The position numbers were made by a program, and so were the translations under genes. From assembly GCA_963930645.1 (NCBI GenBank), contig OZ005659.1:162078534-162142533 (forward strand): a stretch of 64,000 bases of DNA. The letters are read 5' to 3'. Of this stretch, positions 1-11,913 are shown piece by piece. Origin of the DNA: Salticus scenicus (lineage: Eukaryota > Arthropoda > Arachnida > Araneae > Salticidae). The notes below the pieces were generated by a model that worked only from the letters and a program-made list of their open reading frames with translations, had not been told where the DNA came from and ran no database searches. Every line of letters starts with the position of its first letter. Position 1 is the first letter of the stretch.

Positions 1-285
1 CAAATTTGCCGACACATACGCACTCTTTTCCATGACCATTTTGCATACATGTAGCTGGATTTTGTTAATACAGCGTTGAATTTCCTCCTTCAATGCAATC
101 GTACTTGTGGGTTTGTTGGCATAGATTTTTGACTTCAAATAATGCCATAAAAAGAAATCCAAAGGTGTTAAAACACGCGATCTAGGGAGCCAATTTTTAT
201 CATTGAAACGAGAGAGTACACGGCCAGGAAATATCTCATGTATTCATTGAATTGTTTCACGAGCTGTATGGCATGTGGCATCATC
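1..285 (-). pseudogene. Transposase C-terminal fragment, mariner/Tc3-like
   Basis: The minus-strand frame from 285 reads DDATCHTARETIQ, an in-frame TGA, then IHEIFPGRVLSRFNDKNW, LPRSRVLTPLDFFLWHYLK and SKIYANKPTSTIALKEEIQ. ATCHTA is the block around the second catalytic Asp, where families of this type usually read DGATCHTA. TPLDFFLW is the block holding the third catalytic acidic residue, and its D is kept. The fragment is cut by the window edge, lacks everything before the second Asp, and has a nonsense codon, so it cannot act. A Tc1/mariner superfamily DDE enzyme is certain; the exact subfamily is inferred from this C-terminal style. Confidence 0.8.
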
Positions 286-406
286 TAACGCTCCATTTTT
301 ACTAACCCTAAACTATCTGCTGTAAAATGGTTTTTTAATAGCGTTGCCAATACTTTATTGCACAAATGGTGGCAAATTCAAATCTTGCGTTAATTTTGGG
401 ACACCC
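1..406 (-). mobile_element. Internally deleted mariner/Tc3-type DNA transposon, cut by the window edge
   Basis: On the minus strand the element begins at 406 with GGGTGTCCCAAAATTAACGC, flanked by TA at 407-408. After about 110 bp of leader it reaches a likely transposase start (ATG at 296-294, reading ATGGAGCG). A few bases later it jumps to sequence encoding the second catalytic block of a Tc1/mariner transposase, so the N-terminal DNA-binding region and first catalytic Asp are missing. The rest runs off the window at base 1, so the second TIR cannot be seen. This is the usual form of a non-autonomous deletion derivative. The TIR assignment rests on one end only. Confidence 0.75.
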
Positions 407-565
407 TATACAATTTAAACGCCACCTTATTGAGATAATTTAAACTAATCTGGCAATAAATCGTCTGTTACTTAAAAAAAAATAATAATAAAATGTATTT
501 TTCTGAGATTTAGTGAAAGCTACATAGTTGTAAAATCAATATTTTTTGAATAACATATTTATTAT
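407..565. other. AT-rich spacer
   Basis: Short AT-rich stretch between the mariner terminus and the Helitron-like copy. Nothing recognised. Confidence 0.6.
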
Positions 566-1252
566 TACTTTCTTCTATATGTAAGAGAAAGTATTGGATT
601 CGTGAAAATTTTCGACCTCCATTTTTTGATGGATTTACACGTTTTGGGATGTCTTGAACACGAATTGATAGTTTTTAGAAAATGTCAGTCTGTCTGTGTG
701 TATCACGTTTTTGTGGACGCTGTATCTCACGAACCAATGAATGAAATTTAATCAAACTTGGTATTTAGTTGCACCCTGACATAAACTGGTGCTGATTAGA
801 TTTGGGTATCAATCACTCAACAGGTGGCACTATGATCGCATTTTTACATTTTTAACATGACAGTATAGGACAAAACCTCGTATAAATGTGCATAATGAGA
901 GTTATTTTAAACTTGTGATTGTAAAATTGATATGAATTTTTGATAATAGTAGTAGTTAACTAGGAAAAAAATCTTGTGCATGTGAGGGCATCCTATCCCC
1001 CTGGGGGAAGTGCCCCCCGTGTGGGGTAAAGTTTCAAGAGGGGCATATATCGAAAAGTCTCGTCAATACCTTTAAAAGGAATGGTTGAACTATAAACCTG
1101 TGATAATTTAAAACAAAGTTATCGAAAAAAAAACTTAGAAAAAAAATGTATATATATATATATATATATACATATATATATCTTAAATATTGTTACTGAG
1201 TGAATATGTATTGGAAAATATAGAAGAAAGTCTTGTGGCCACAGAATACTAG
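566..1252 (+). mobile_element. Helitron/Helentron-like non-autonomous element, family B, copy 1
   Basis: The copy begins TACTTTCTTCTATATGTAAG, where TACTTTC pairs with GAAAGTA at 588-594 as a 5' hairpin. It ends with AATATAGAAGAAAGTC, so the two ends carry inverted subterminal ACTTTCTTCTATAT. Beyond this lie the palindrome TGTGGCCACA and the terminus CTAG (1249-1252) followed by T. A hairpin a few bases before CTRR at a T is the known 3' signature of Helitrons, and inverted subterminal repeats are known from Helentron-type elements. There is no Rep/helicase coding. A (TA)n run at 1149-1184 lies inside, near the 3' end. Further copies occur at 36601-37343 (complete), 31431-32023 and 4305-4573. 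Confidence 0.65.
1149..1184. repeat. (TA)n microsatellite
   Basis: Alternating TA with one CA interruption, inside the 3' part of the family-B element. The second full copy (36.6 kb) has A and T runs rather than (TA)n here. Confidence 0.9.
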
Positions 1253-2293
1253 TTTTTTCTGTGAGTTTTGCATCATCCGCTATATACTCACCTGTATTGT
1301 TCAATGTTTTCATTACAATACATTAATGCATGATTATAACACTTATCAAGATTATGTTTTGTTTGTCAATATTCCCTTTTTTAATTGCATTGTTTCAATG
1401 ACTAAATAGTTTTTTAAACACAAAACTTACAAAGCAAAGCTTAATAAAAATAAAATAAATTATGAAATCTTTAAAGATCAGCAGTTTCATATTAGAAAAT
1501 GTTTTTGCTAATTTGTTTTTTTCGAAATAAATTAAATTAGGAGATCATAATGTTCTCTTTCACATTTATTATGCACAATTAAATATTAAAATTAATAAAC
1601 ATGTTGGAGGTAGTTTATTTTTATCTTTTCTATTTGTGAAATAAATATTTATTTATAGGAAACTTTAACCGCACAAGGCATTCTATTTTATCGATAACTT
1701 TGTACGTTTTTTTCCGAGACTCTGCAATCTGTGTTTATTAAACTGATTTCCCTTAACATCCAGAAGCTCACCCTTGAGAGTTCAGCATAAACTTTTTTTC
1801 CCTGTGCATCTTAATCAACTACAAACACTTTTTTTTATCTAATGATGTACTTTACTGTATTATCTCTTGAGAAAATAAGATTTACTAAAAGTCTTATTTG
1901 GTTGTAGAAATAATGAATATATATTATTTCTTTTATTTTGTTGATTTATTGCGAGGAAATATTTCCATTCCGGATTATTCATAATTTTATAAAAATATAT
2001 TTTCATTCTAATATTCTGATTCACTGAAATATGTGGTGCGTGGTTTTAAAACCAACTGTTTCATAGCTGCCATCATTTTAATCAATATACCATACACAAG
2101 TTCTGGTACTAACCAGTAACAACAGTACCCGCCTTTATTTTATTTATTTATTTATTTTTTTTTTTTTACACTTCTTTTTTATTAACTATTTTTCTTATTA
2201 TTTAATCACAATCATAGTTTGAGAAAATTATTCTAAAAACTAAGTAGTGTGAAAAAAGGGTCGGTATTATTAATACTACGGAATACTACTTAA
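1253..2293. other. AT-rich region without a gene
   Basis: Apart from dispersed repeat C and a short (TTTA)n/poly-T run near 2140-2168, nothing is recognisable on either strand. Confidence 0.6.
1660..2025 (+). repeat. Dispersed repeat C, copy 1
   Basis: This stretch aligns by eye, gaps included, with 53315-53725. Shared blocks include a CTATTTT start, TGTTTATTAAAyTrATTTCC, a CTTGAGArTT block, CGCATCTTAATCAACTmCAAA-type text, and a shared end near ATTCTAA. It has no recognisable coding capacity and no clear TIRs. It could be an old transposon or the trace of a segmental copy. Confidence 0.6.
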
Positions 2294-2592
2294 CACTTTC
2301 GCGACCGGATGTTTTTGTCTTTTTGACTGTAAGTCCGCTTGTAGATGTTATTTTCCCAGTTACAATATTTCATAATAAGATTTTCCATATTCAGATTTTT
2401 ATTACAATTGGATATACATTATAATTACACTCTTTCTAATCAAAGTATTTGTATCCATAGTATATTGATTGTACAAATATCAATATTGTTATTTTCAAGA
2501 AATAAGTGACAGGCAAATTGCAAAAGAAATGCCCACTGGCGGAGTTACAGATTTTCAAATGATGTGAATCTACGTCAGCGGTCGCGAAAGTG
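2294..2592. mobile_element. piggyBac-like MITE with TTAA target duplication
   Basis: TTAA at 2290-2293 and 2593-2596 flank a 299-bp element with 14-bp perfect TIRs: CACTTTCGCGACCG on the left and its complement at 2579-2592. TTAA target duplications are known from piggyBac (and Kolobok) elements. The interior is AT-rich and non-coding. The high CpG of the TIRs stands out against the AT-rich surroundings. Confidence 0.8.
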
Positions 2593-2914
2593 TTAAGATG
2601 TACTGTCTACAGGAAACTAGGGCCAGGGCCTGATTAACCTCTGAAGCTAAGGGAGCTAAGTATAAATTTAAGGCGACCTTTTATCTGAAAAATACTTTCT
2701 AACCTTTACACATGCAAAACAAGTTCATTATTAGTACAAATTTAATTCCTATGCAGCGTCATATAAAAATATTATAAACCAATATACATGCACAAAAATG
2801 CGTGGCTGTGTTTGTAGCTATTTTGCATTCGTATGTCTGGGTGATTCTACGTTCAACGACAAGATTAAATATGACTAGTTTACTGTTTAATGATTCAAAA
2901 TATTTCAGATTTTA
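2593..2914. other. Spacer with a possible hAT-like end
   Basis: CAGGGCCTGATTAACC near 2633 resembles the CAGGG-type ends of some hAT elements, but no partner end was found. Nothing else was recognised. Confidence 0.3.
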
Positions 2915-3296
2915 CAGGGTTGCCAAATTTAGGGATTTTTTTTATTCAATAATCACCAATAATTTTTATTTAAGTGATTATTTTATACACTTAAATCTTT
3001 CCAGCGCAAAATAATTTTGCGAATTTTAAATCAACAATCACCAAATTTTAAAAACGACATTAGAAGGAAAGAAACGAATGAAAACATTTCCTTCTATATT
3101 GTAAAAGTGAAGTACTATAAAAAAAATTTTGAGATGAGATTTTGCATTTGGGAATTAAAATTAGATGTAGTTACAGCAGCAACACCTCCTTTAAAAAAGA
3201 TAATCCACTTAATATCTGAACTAATTAGACAACCGTTACAATTAACATTTAGTGGTAGATGCTAAACAGTTGAGCCCCTAATTTTGGCAACACTGG
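2915..3296. mobile_element. MITE family D, copy 1
   Basis: The left end CAGGGTTGCCAAATTTAGGG (after TA at 2913-2914) is inverted at the right end as CCCCTAATTTTGGCAACACTG (ending 3295, followed by GTA). The left arm continues with a run of T and ATTCAATAATCACCA, and the same order is found in copy 2 (49309-49476), which is only about 168 bp. The roughly 380-bp interior here is longer and has no gene. The TA flank suggests Tc1/mariner-type mobilisation. Confidence 0.65.
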
Positions 3297-3340
3297 TATT
3301 TGTAACTGAATAATAGAAATTTTCAAAAATAGCGTGTTCT

Positions 3341-3410
3341 TTCTCCTGCTCTAGGTGATATTTCTCAAAAATAAATAAATAATAAATAAATAATAATAAT
3401 AATAAATAAA
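3341..3410. repeat. (TAAA)n/(AAT)n low-complexity tract
   Basis: Interspersed AAATAAAT and AATAAT repeats. Similar tracts occur at 3764-3792 and 4000-4024. Confidence 0.8.
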
Positions 3411-3580
3411 AACATTAAAATATGAAACTTGGAAACTGTGTTTACAGTCGTTTTCATGCTTTTCTTAAATTTCAGAGGGAAAACTTGATCTTTCTGAGAT
3501 TTCGGTAATCAAATCTTGCACAGTGTGTGTGCAATGTGTGTGCGACAGGCCTATCACACGGTATCGACAGTCGAAATTTT

Positions 3581-3690
3581 CCCTTGATTCTTCTACCAGT
3601 ATTTTTCCTTTGGAATTTTTAATAGTAAGTTTGCACGATGAATTGAGTAAAAAAATATCATATAAGTATACTGGGGGAAGAATCAGTGGG
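3581..3690. mobile_element. Short palindromic MITE family E, copy 1
   Basis: Ends CCCTTGATTCTTCTACCAGT and its near complement around ACTGGGGGAAGAATCAGTGG form a 110-bp inverted-repeat element. The reverse complement aligns along its whole length with 40458-40563, including a GTGCAAA...TTAAAAATTCC core, so the two copies lie in opposite orientation. No coding. Open frames crossing it on both strands are a consequence of the inverted repeat. Confidence 0.65.
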
Positions 3691-4304
3691 AAGATCAAAT
3701 GCCAACTGTTGATTGCCCTGTATCAGAACCGTACGAACTAAGTCATTTCATCAATTAGCAAAAATGAATAAATAAATAAATAAAATAAATAAAAAATAGT
3801 GCTCATTACAAGATTCTATTCTATAATTTCCGACCAAATTCATCCACTACAAATATTAATAACATTATTATTTATCAAAATATTTTCCGTAGTGAGCGCA
3901 GGCGAATACTAAAACTCTAAATAAGAAAGAAAATAAATTGTATTCTTTATAGATAAAACCTGAATCAAACACAATCTTTCATATATTTGATTTAATGCAA
4001 ATAAATAAATAAATAATAAATAAAATAATAGCTTTGTTTAAATTGTCAGAGATTCATGGTTCAGCATTTAGTTTTAAATACATGGGTGACTGCTTTTGAA
4101 TAGCAGTAATATTAAAATTTACCACCTCAAAGAAGAAGTGATGCTTTTGCAAAAAAAATTTTCTTGGCTGACAATTAGTTTTTTTTTTTTTTTTTTTTCC
4201 CGCGAAGACTAATTAAATATAATTTTATTGCGTACATTTATACGTATTCTTATCTTATACTACTCTGTTAAGAGTTATGACGAAACGTGACGACAGCAAA
4301 GCAT
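3691..4304. other. AT-rich region without a gene
   Basis: TAAA microsatellites, and a poly-T tract at about 4180-4198. Nothing else recognised. Confidence 0.6.
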
Positions 4305-4573
4305 TTTGAGTGTTGAACAACAAAAATTGATACGCACTAATTCGTGTCAAGGAACAAATAAACGTAAATTTTTACAAAATTCTGTGCAATAGTTCTCGAG
4401 CTAGAGTGGGTAGAAAAATTTTGTCTCACACTCACAAATGCGCTAACCTTTAAAAAAAAACGATCATATCTTTTTTCTGAACAGCTCAAAACGTTTAAAT
4501 ATATCGAAAACGGAAAATCTAAAATTTTTACGAATCCAATATTTTATTCTATCGAATATAAAAGAAAGTAGCA
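4305..4573 (-). mobile_element. Helitron-like family B, copy 4 (5' fragment)
   Basis: Read on the minus strand from about 4573 it starts TACTTTCTTTTATATTCGAT and continues through ATTGGATTCGTAAAAATTTT and an AAACGTTTTGAG block. These match the first 230 bp of copies at 566 and 32023. The 3' hairpin and CTAG end are missing. It is diverged, probably an old truncated copy. Confidence 0.55.
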
Positions 4574-5132
4574 AAGAGAGTCTGTTCTAAAACGAAAAAC
4601 CTAATGAAGCCATTTATAATACGAATAATTTAAAATTATTACTACAAATTACACTAAATATAAAGTAATGTATTCGAATAGTTTTAAATAACCTAGTGTA
4701 TTTTAAAGTACTATGTATGAGACGTGAGCTAAATTTTGGTAAATTAAAGTTACTCGCATAATACAACTGATAACATGTTTTCAACCATTTCCACGATAGC
4801 CTGTAACATGTAAAATCATTTGTTTGACCTTGTACTAAATATTATTTTTTATTTCTAGATTTTTGAGACCGATAATTGAACTGCCTATGTACATCTAGTT
4901 GTCTAGAAATTGAACGTAAACGGATTTTGTTATTTAAACAATCGTTACGATAAAATGATTTAGGTAAAGAATCAGATAAATTAATTATGAATGAAGGAAT
5001 ATGTGCAGTGCATACAGAAGTTTCCTACTCAGTAATCCGTACAATTATATTACGTTTTAAACAAATTGTTCAAATATTGATATACTAAAGTTGCCACTGT
5101 TTGTCTATAAATAATTAAATAAATCATTATAA

Positions 5133-5135
<3 letters not shown>
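4574..5135. other. AT-rich region without a gene
   Basis: No ORF, repeat or structure recognised. Confidence 0.5.

Positions 5136-5180
<45 letters not shown>
5136..5180. repeat. (TA)n microsatellite
   Basis: Uninterrupted TA/AT dinucleotide run. Confidence 0.9.
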
Positions 5181-5184
<4 letters not shown>

Positions 5185-5304
5185 TAAGATAAAATTTAAA
5201 TATAGGAGGGAGTAAAACCTGAATTATTAAATAAATAGAACTAGAACAAAGTTTTTATAAACCAATGCGCAAAAGCAGCAAAAGGAAATATACAACTATA
5301 ATAA

Positions 5305-5811
5305 ATAAACAAAATAATGTAAACCAGATGAAAATTTAATCCCAAAACACATGGGGGCCTTCATCAGGGGAGCTCCCCCATGTAGGGAAAGGAATATGAG
5401 AAGTTTCTGACGAAACGCTGGTATTAACCAAAAAAACACGTTTCTAGACCCCAACTTCTCACAGATGGAAGCACGACCATATAACAATTATTTATATATT
5501 CTTGCTTTATTTAATTTCTTGTATTTTATATTTGATGTATTATATTTCTTGATTTTTATATTTGATGTATTATATTTTGAGCTTTATTTCTGAATTTAAT
5601 TGCTTTTTATTCTATGTATTAATTAAAAATCGTTTGCTATATGGTCGTGCTTCCATCTGTGAGAAGTTGGGGGCTGAAAACGTGTTTTTTGGTTAATACC
5701 AGTGTTTCGTCAGAAACTCATATTCCTTTCCCTAGATGGGGGAGCTCCGCTGATGAAGGCCCTCATGTGTTTTGGGATTAAATTTTCCTCTGGTTTACAT
5801 TATTTTGTTTA
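5305..5811. mobile_element. Foldback element with arms of about 175 bp
   Basis: The left arm (5305-5483) and right arm (5639-5811) are near-complete inverted copies. Shared blocks include AATGTAAACCAGA, TTTAATCCCAAAACACATG, TTTCTGACGAAACrCTGGT, AACACGTTT and CACAGATGGAAGCACGACCA. The spacer of about 155 bp holds a duplicated ATTTGATGTATTATATTT phrase. Open frames in both arms are mirror images of one another, not genes. The right arm runs into (TA)n at 5812-5836. The family is unknown. The arms would form a long hairpin in single-stranded DNA or RNA. Confidence 0.75.
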
Positions 5812-5836
5812 TATATATATATATATATATATATAT

Positions 5837-6189
5837 GTAGGTATGTATGTGTATATACCAAAAAAAAAAAAAAAAAAAAAAAAATTATTAACTTCTATTT
5901 GAATTTTATCACTCATGTGTAAATAAATATATGACTTAAATATGCATAGAGAGGGCTGAGACAAAATATGGGATTGTATTGCATAAATAACCGTGGTAAA
6001 CGAAATGTAAAATAATTTTAGCAAAGGATCACAGTAATTCACATTGAAAGAAGAAATGAGTGTTATGTACACAAAGAATTTTTCCCTTCAAAAACGAATT
6101 ATCGTAAACTTGTATTTCGGACGTATATGAGTATTTCTTGGTAATTAAAATATAAGAAATAATGACGCACTCAAGGCGTTAATTTAATT
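5837..6189. other. AT-rich region, poly-A tract
   Basis: An A tract at 5861-5884 and otherwise unremarkable sequence. Confidence 0.5.
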
Positions 6190-6835
6190 TTCCAAATCAG
6201 TATTTGACATTAGAATCATAAAGTTATGGCTAGTTATTCTGCTTTTTCTTTTTTTAAAAAGTTTTCATTCTTATATTTATAAAATTGTATAAATATTTAT
6301 AAATATATCCTAGAAGACTGAAGTAAACTCTCATTTCTGCATACACTCAGTGCAATAAATTCATTTGAAGAAATTTTATTGTTATACATGTATTTCTATT
6401 CGTTTTTTATATTTCTAAAACGTCGAAACTATGTTTTTACAGCCTTATGTCATGCTCTCTCTATCATAAAATATTCTTCTCTTCTTTTCCCAGATACATG
6501 TAAATTCCTATTTTTAATATACATAAAACTAAAATCTCATTAAAGTCTAGAAAACTCATATTCCATCTAAGCAATAAAACCGAAGGTTGAAGCTTATATT
6601 CAAATATATCTAAATTCTTTAAATATATTTATTTTATCTAGGGAGAAGGTCATATTTTGCAATTTAAAGGGATATATTGAAATACATATCTAATTCTGAA
6701 TACTATAAAACAGTATAAATATTCAGTAATCTGGAGTGAGCTCCTTCGAACGGACAAATATAAATTTTATGCATGTCATAAATTTAAAGATCATTGTAGT
6801 AAAAATTTTTCTATTGGAATTATTACTATTATTAT
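6190..6835 (+). repeat. Dispersed repeat G, copy 1
   Basis: Aligns by eye with two tandem copies at 54610-55265 and 55355-56040. Shared text includes TATACATAAAACT, TAAAGTCTAGA, AGCAATAAAACC, ATATATTCAAATATAT, GGGAGAAGGTCrTATTTTG and CTTCGAACrGA...AATAAATTTTAT. It is about 650 bp, has no TIRs or ORF that I can see, and is strongly diverged. Its nature is unknown. Confidence 0.6.
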
Positions 6836-7725
6836 TATTTTGGAATGCTCATTATACGGCACTTATAAAAAGTTTTTTACTTACACACAGGGATCGCATA
6901 AAAGGGAATTTGTATACCATTATTTTCTTACAGTAATTTTAGATTGACTAATTTTTGGCGTATAATCTTCAGCTAAGATATATCCTTTACCAAAAATATT
7001 ATTTAACAGAAGAGTCTGCATTTTTTTTTTTTTTTTCGAATAAACAACTTGTACTAACAGAATTTTATTTGCCAATTAAAATTTCTGGTGAAAAACTGAC
7101 TTGTTTGACCTGTGGATTATACATCGAAGATTACTTTAATAAGACATTAATATCGTTAATATCTATAAAAAAATAATCTGGTGTCAAAAAATCTGGAACA
7201 TAGGAAATGTATTTCTCCTAAATTTCAGAAATTTTCAAATGGAAAATGCGTGGTCAGCAACTTTACTACGTCTATTGTTTTTACTTTAATAAAGTATGAA
7301 AACGTTTTAGCACATTGTCGTAGAGGTATTTTCCTACTTTGAACAGTAAACCCCGTTTTTTGGCGTTATATTACATATTAAAATGATTTTACGTATTCAT
7401 GATTAAATTATTCAAATTTTATTCTTAGTAATCCATTCTGTAAATGTCACTGGCATTCATATAAACCAGAAGTGTATAAGGTATTAAATACGAACAAGTA
7501 AAATCATTTTTTTTTCTTTAGTAAAGTATTTTTTTTAGACGGGGCTCGTTTTTCATGAAAAACGTAATTTTACGTGACTCGCATGTAAAGTGTTAATTTA
7601 TTCTAGAGCATTGTTAGTAACCACCTTTTAATCACGCTTTTTTTTTTTTTTTGAAGAGTATTTTTATTCCTATTCTCTCTTAATTACATATTAGTTACAA
7701 TGTGGAGAAATTTTCACTATAAATA
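6836..7725. other. AT-rich region without a gene
   Basis: Poly-T tracts near 7020-7036 and 7639-7652. Short frames here have no recognisable similarity. Confidence 0.5.
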
Positions 7726-8263
7726 CAGGGGTCGTACTCTCCGCCCTTTTTCAGGACACTCTCAGAGCCCTCCTATACTAGATGCCTTCTGCGCGGCTCA
7801 GAAACTTGGAAACAGTTCAAGCGGTAGACAGCAGCATCTGGTACAGATTGCGCGAATTTTTTATTCAACTGTCATCAATAATTTTAAGAAGTGATATATG
7901 GTATATATAATCGACGTTTCTTCGATTCTATTCGCCATTTATATATACCGAATCCCACTTTTAAAAATTTTTGGTGGCTGTTGAATAAAAAAGTTTCACA
8001 ATCTGTACCAGGTGGCGCTGTCTACAGCCAATTTTCCGACCCACGCGGAAGACATATAGTATAGGAGGCTATGCTTAGAGATAAGAAATACCCCCTTTTT
8101 TGCCACCACTAATTTCACCAAGAAATGCTTCTGGTATATTTATAGCAATGTGCCATGATTGTACAGGATATATATCACTGTATAAAAATAGTGGTAACAA
8201 TAAAATTTAAAATTTCTCATCCTTGAGAGTGTCCTGAAAAAGGGGGTGGAGAGTACGACCCTG
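7726..8263. mobile_element. MITE family F, copy 1, with a second MITE nested inside
   Basis: The outer TIRs are CAGGGGTCGTACTCTCC with CCTTTTTCAGGACACTCTCA (7726-7765), inverted at 8222-8263, with TA on both flanks. The inner 7769-8069 block is itself an inverted repeat, so the outer element was probably split by a second hairpin element. Sister copies of the outer family are at 39284-39380 (one end) and 49150-49550. No coding capacity; the frames crossing the TIRs are artefacts. Confidence 0.7.
7769..8069. mobile_element. Nested hairpin MITE
   Basis: The left arm CCTCCTATACTAGATGCC, then a GCGCGG block, ATCTGGTACAGATTG and TTTTTTATTCAACTGTCA, is mirrored by TGGCTGTTGAATAAAAAA, CAATCTGTACCAGGTGG, CCACGCGGAAG and AGTATAGGAGG. 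The arms are about 120 bp with a central loop of about 60 bp. It is GC-richer than its host DNA. The family is unknown. Confidence 0.65.
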
Positions 8264-8284
8264 TAAATAAAGTGATTTAAAAAA

Positions 8285-8345
8285 AGGGCTTTTATTAACA
8301 GTGCTCCGGAATAAATTAAAATTTTGGCATGCCTAGTAAAGTACA
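8285..8345 (-). mobile_element. MITE family H fragment
   Basis: On the minus strand it reads GCATGCCAAAATTTTAATTT then ATTCCGGAGCACTGTTAATA. This matches the core found at 19161, 51112 and 63925 (TTATTCCGGAGCATTTTTA, then CCCGCC). Confidence 0.5.
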
Positions 8346-9449
<1,104 letters not shown>

Positions 9450-9543
9450 ATTTCGAATAATGCGGATTGTGAAAATAAAGAAATAAATAAATAAATAAAT
9501 AAAAAATCTAGTAACTTTTTTTTTTAAATCATCCAAAGGTACC

Positions 9544-9580
<37 letters not shown>

Positions 9581-11877
9581 AAGTTAAGATAAAAAAAAGT
9601 AATTTCAAAGGGTACTTTCATTTTTAACGGTTAATAAAAAATATCAATTAATTTGTTAATTATTTATAATGTTGATTTTAATTTTAACAGAGTGTTTGTC
9701 CTCTACATATAGTACTAAATTTGAAAAAAATGTTGATTTTTTTCCTTATTAGAATTATGATTGTGAATTATTTTTCCACCGTTGACTTAAGACATAATAA
9801 AGTTTTTTAGAGAACTTCTTCATATAAATAAGCATATAAAAAGTTACAATCTTCAGATGTATTTCTTTTTTAAAGATCTAAAACAAAATAAACAAAAGAT
9901 TGAGATTGAGTTTCATATGCTTACTAGCAGGCTTTGCCCTCTTCGCTGGCCATTAAATTTAAAGGAAACTCTTTTCTATATAGCTTTATAAAAATAAAAT
10001 AAAATAAATTACTGAAATTGTTCAAAAGCTCGCTCCAGGTCCCTGCTACATTCGACAGCGATTTGGTCATCCACTGCAACTCGGGCGCTTGTCCCTATTA
10101 CCTGCGACAATAGTTTACGAATGAGCTTTCATTTAGGTGCTTATTATATAACAGTTTCGAAATAGATAGTATCGAAAAAATTGGAGTTTCCCTTTTATAT
10201 TTGAATCCCAGTTACATGTGAACAACACTATACGAGTTGTTCACATGTAATAAATAAATAAATAAATAAATAAAAAATCTAGTAACTTTTTTTTTTAAAT
10301 CATCCAAAGGTACCAGTGAAAAAAAAAAAAAAAAGAAAAAAAAAAAAAAAGAAAAAAGAAAAAAAAAAAATGGAAGTTAAGATAAAAAAAAAAAGTAATT
10401 TCAAAGGGTACTTTCATTTTTAACGGTTAATAAAAAATATCAATTAATTTGTTAATTATTTATAATGTTGATTTTAATTTTAACAGAGTGTTTTTCCTCT
10501 ACATATAATACTAAAAAAAAAAAAATTTTGATTTTTTTCCTTATTAGAATTATGATTGTGAATTATTTTTCCACCGTTGACTTAAGACATAATAAAGTTT
10601 TTTAGAGAACTTCTTCATATAAATAAGCATATAAAAAGTTACAATCTTCAGATGTATTTCTTTTTTAAAGATCTAAAACAAAATAAACAAAAGATTGAGA
10701 TTGAGTTTCATATGCTTACTAGCAGGCTTTGCCCTCTTCGCTGGCCACTAAATTTAAAGGAAACTCTTTTCTATATAGCTTTATAAAAATAAAATAAAAT
10801 AAATTACTGAAATTGTTCAAAAGCTCGCTCCAGGTCCCTGCTACATTCGACAGCGATTTGGTCATCCACTGCAACTCGGGCGCTTGTCCCTATTACCTGC
10901 GACAATAGTTTACGAATGAGCTTTCATTTAGGTGCTTATTATATAACAGTTTCGAAATAGATAGTATCGAAAAAATTGGAGTTTCCCTTTTATATTTGAA
11001 TCCCAGTTACATGTCAACAACACTATACGAGTTGTTCACATGTAATAAATAAATAAATAAATAAATAAAAAATCTAGTAACTTTTTTTTTTTAAATCATC
11101 CAAAGGTACCAGTAAAAAAAAAAAAAAAAAAAAAAAAAAATGGAAGTTAAGATAAAAAAAAAAGTAATTTCAAAGGGTACTTTCATTTTTAACGGTTAAT
11201 AAAAAATATCAATTAATTTGTTAATTATTTATAATGTTGATTTTAATTTTAACAGAGTGTTTTTCCTCTACATATAATACTAAATTTAAAAAAATTTTGA
11301 TTTTTTTCCTTATTAGAATTATGATTGTGAATTATTTTTCCACCGTTGACTTAAGACATAATAAAGTTTTTTAGAGAACTTCTTCATATAAATAAGCATA
11401 TAAAAAGTTACAATCTTCAGATGTATTTCTTTTTTAAAGATCTAAAACAAAATAAACAAAAGATTGAGATTGAGTTTCATATGCTTACTAGCAGGCTTTG
11501 CCCTCTTCGCTGGCCACTAAATTTAAAGGAAACTCTTTTCTATATAGCTTTATAAAAATAAAATAAAATAAATTACTGAAATTGTTCAAAAGCTCGCTCC
11601 AGGTACCTGCTACATTCGACAGCGATTTGGTCATCCACTGCAACTCGGGCGCTTGTCCCTATTACCTGCGACAATAGTTTACGAATGAGCTTTCATTTAG
11701 GTGCTTATTATATAACAGTTTCGAAATAGATAGTATCGAAAAAATTGGAGTTTCCCTTTTATATTTGAATCCCAGTTACATGTGAACAACACTATACGAG
11801 TTGTTCACATGTAATAAATAAATAAATAAATAAATAAAAAATCTAGTAACTTTTTTTTTAAATCATCCAAAGGTACC

Positions 11878-11913
<36 letters not shown>

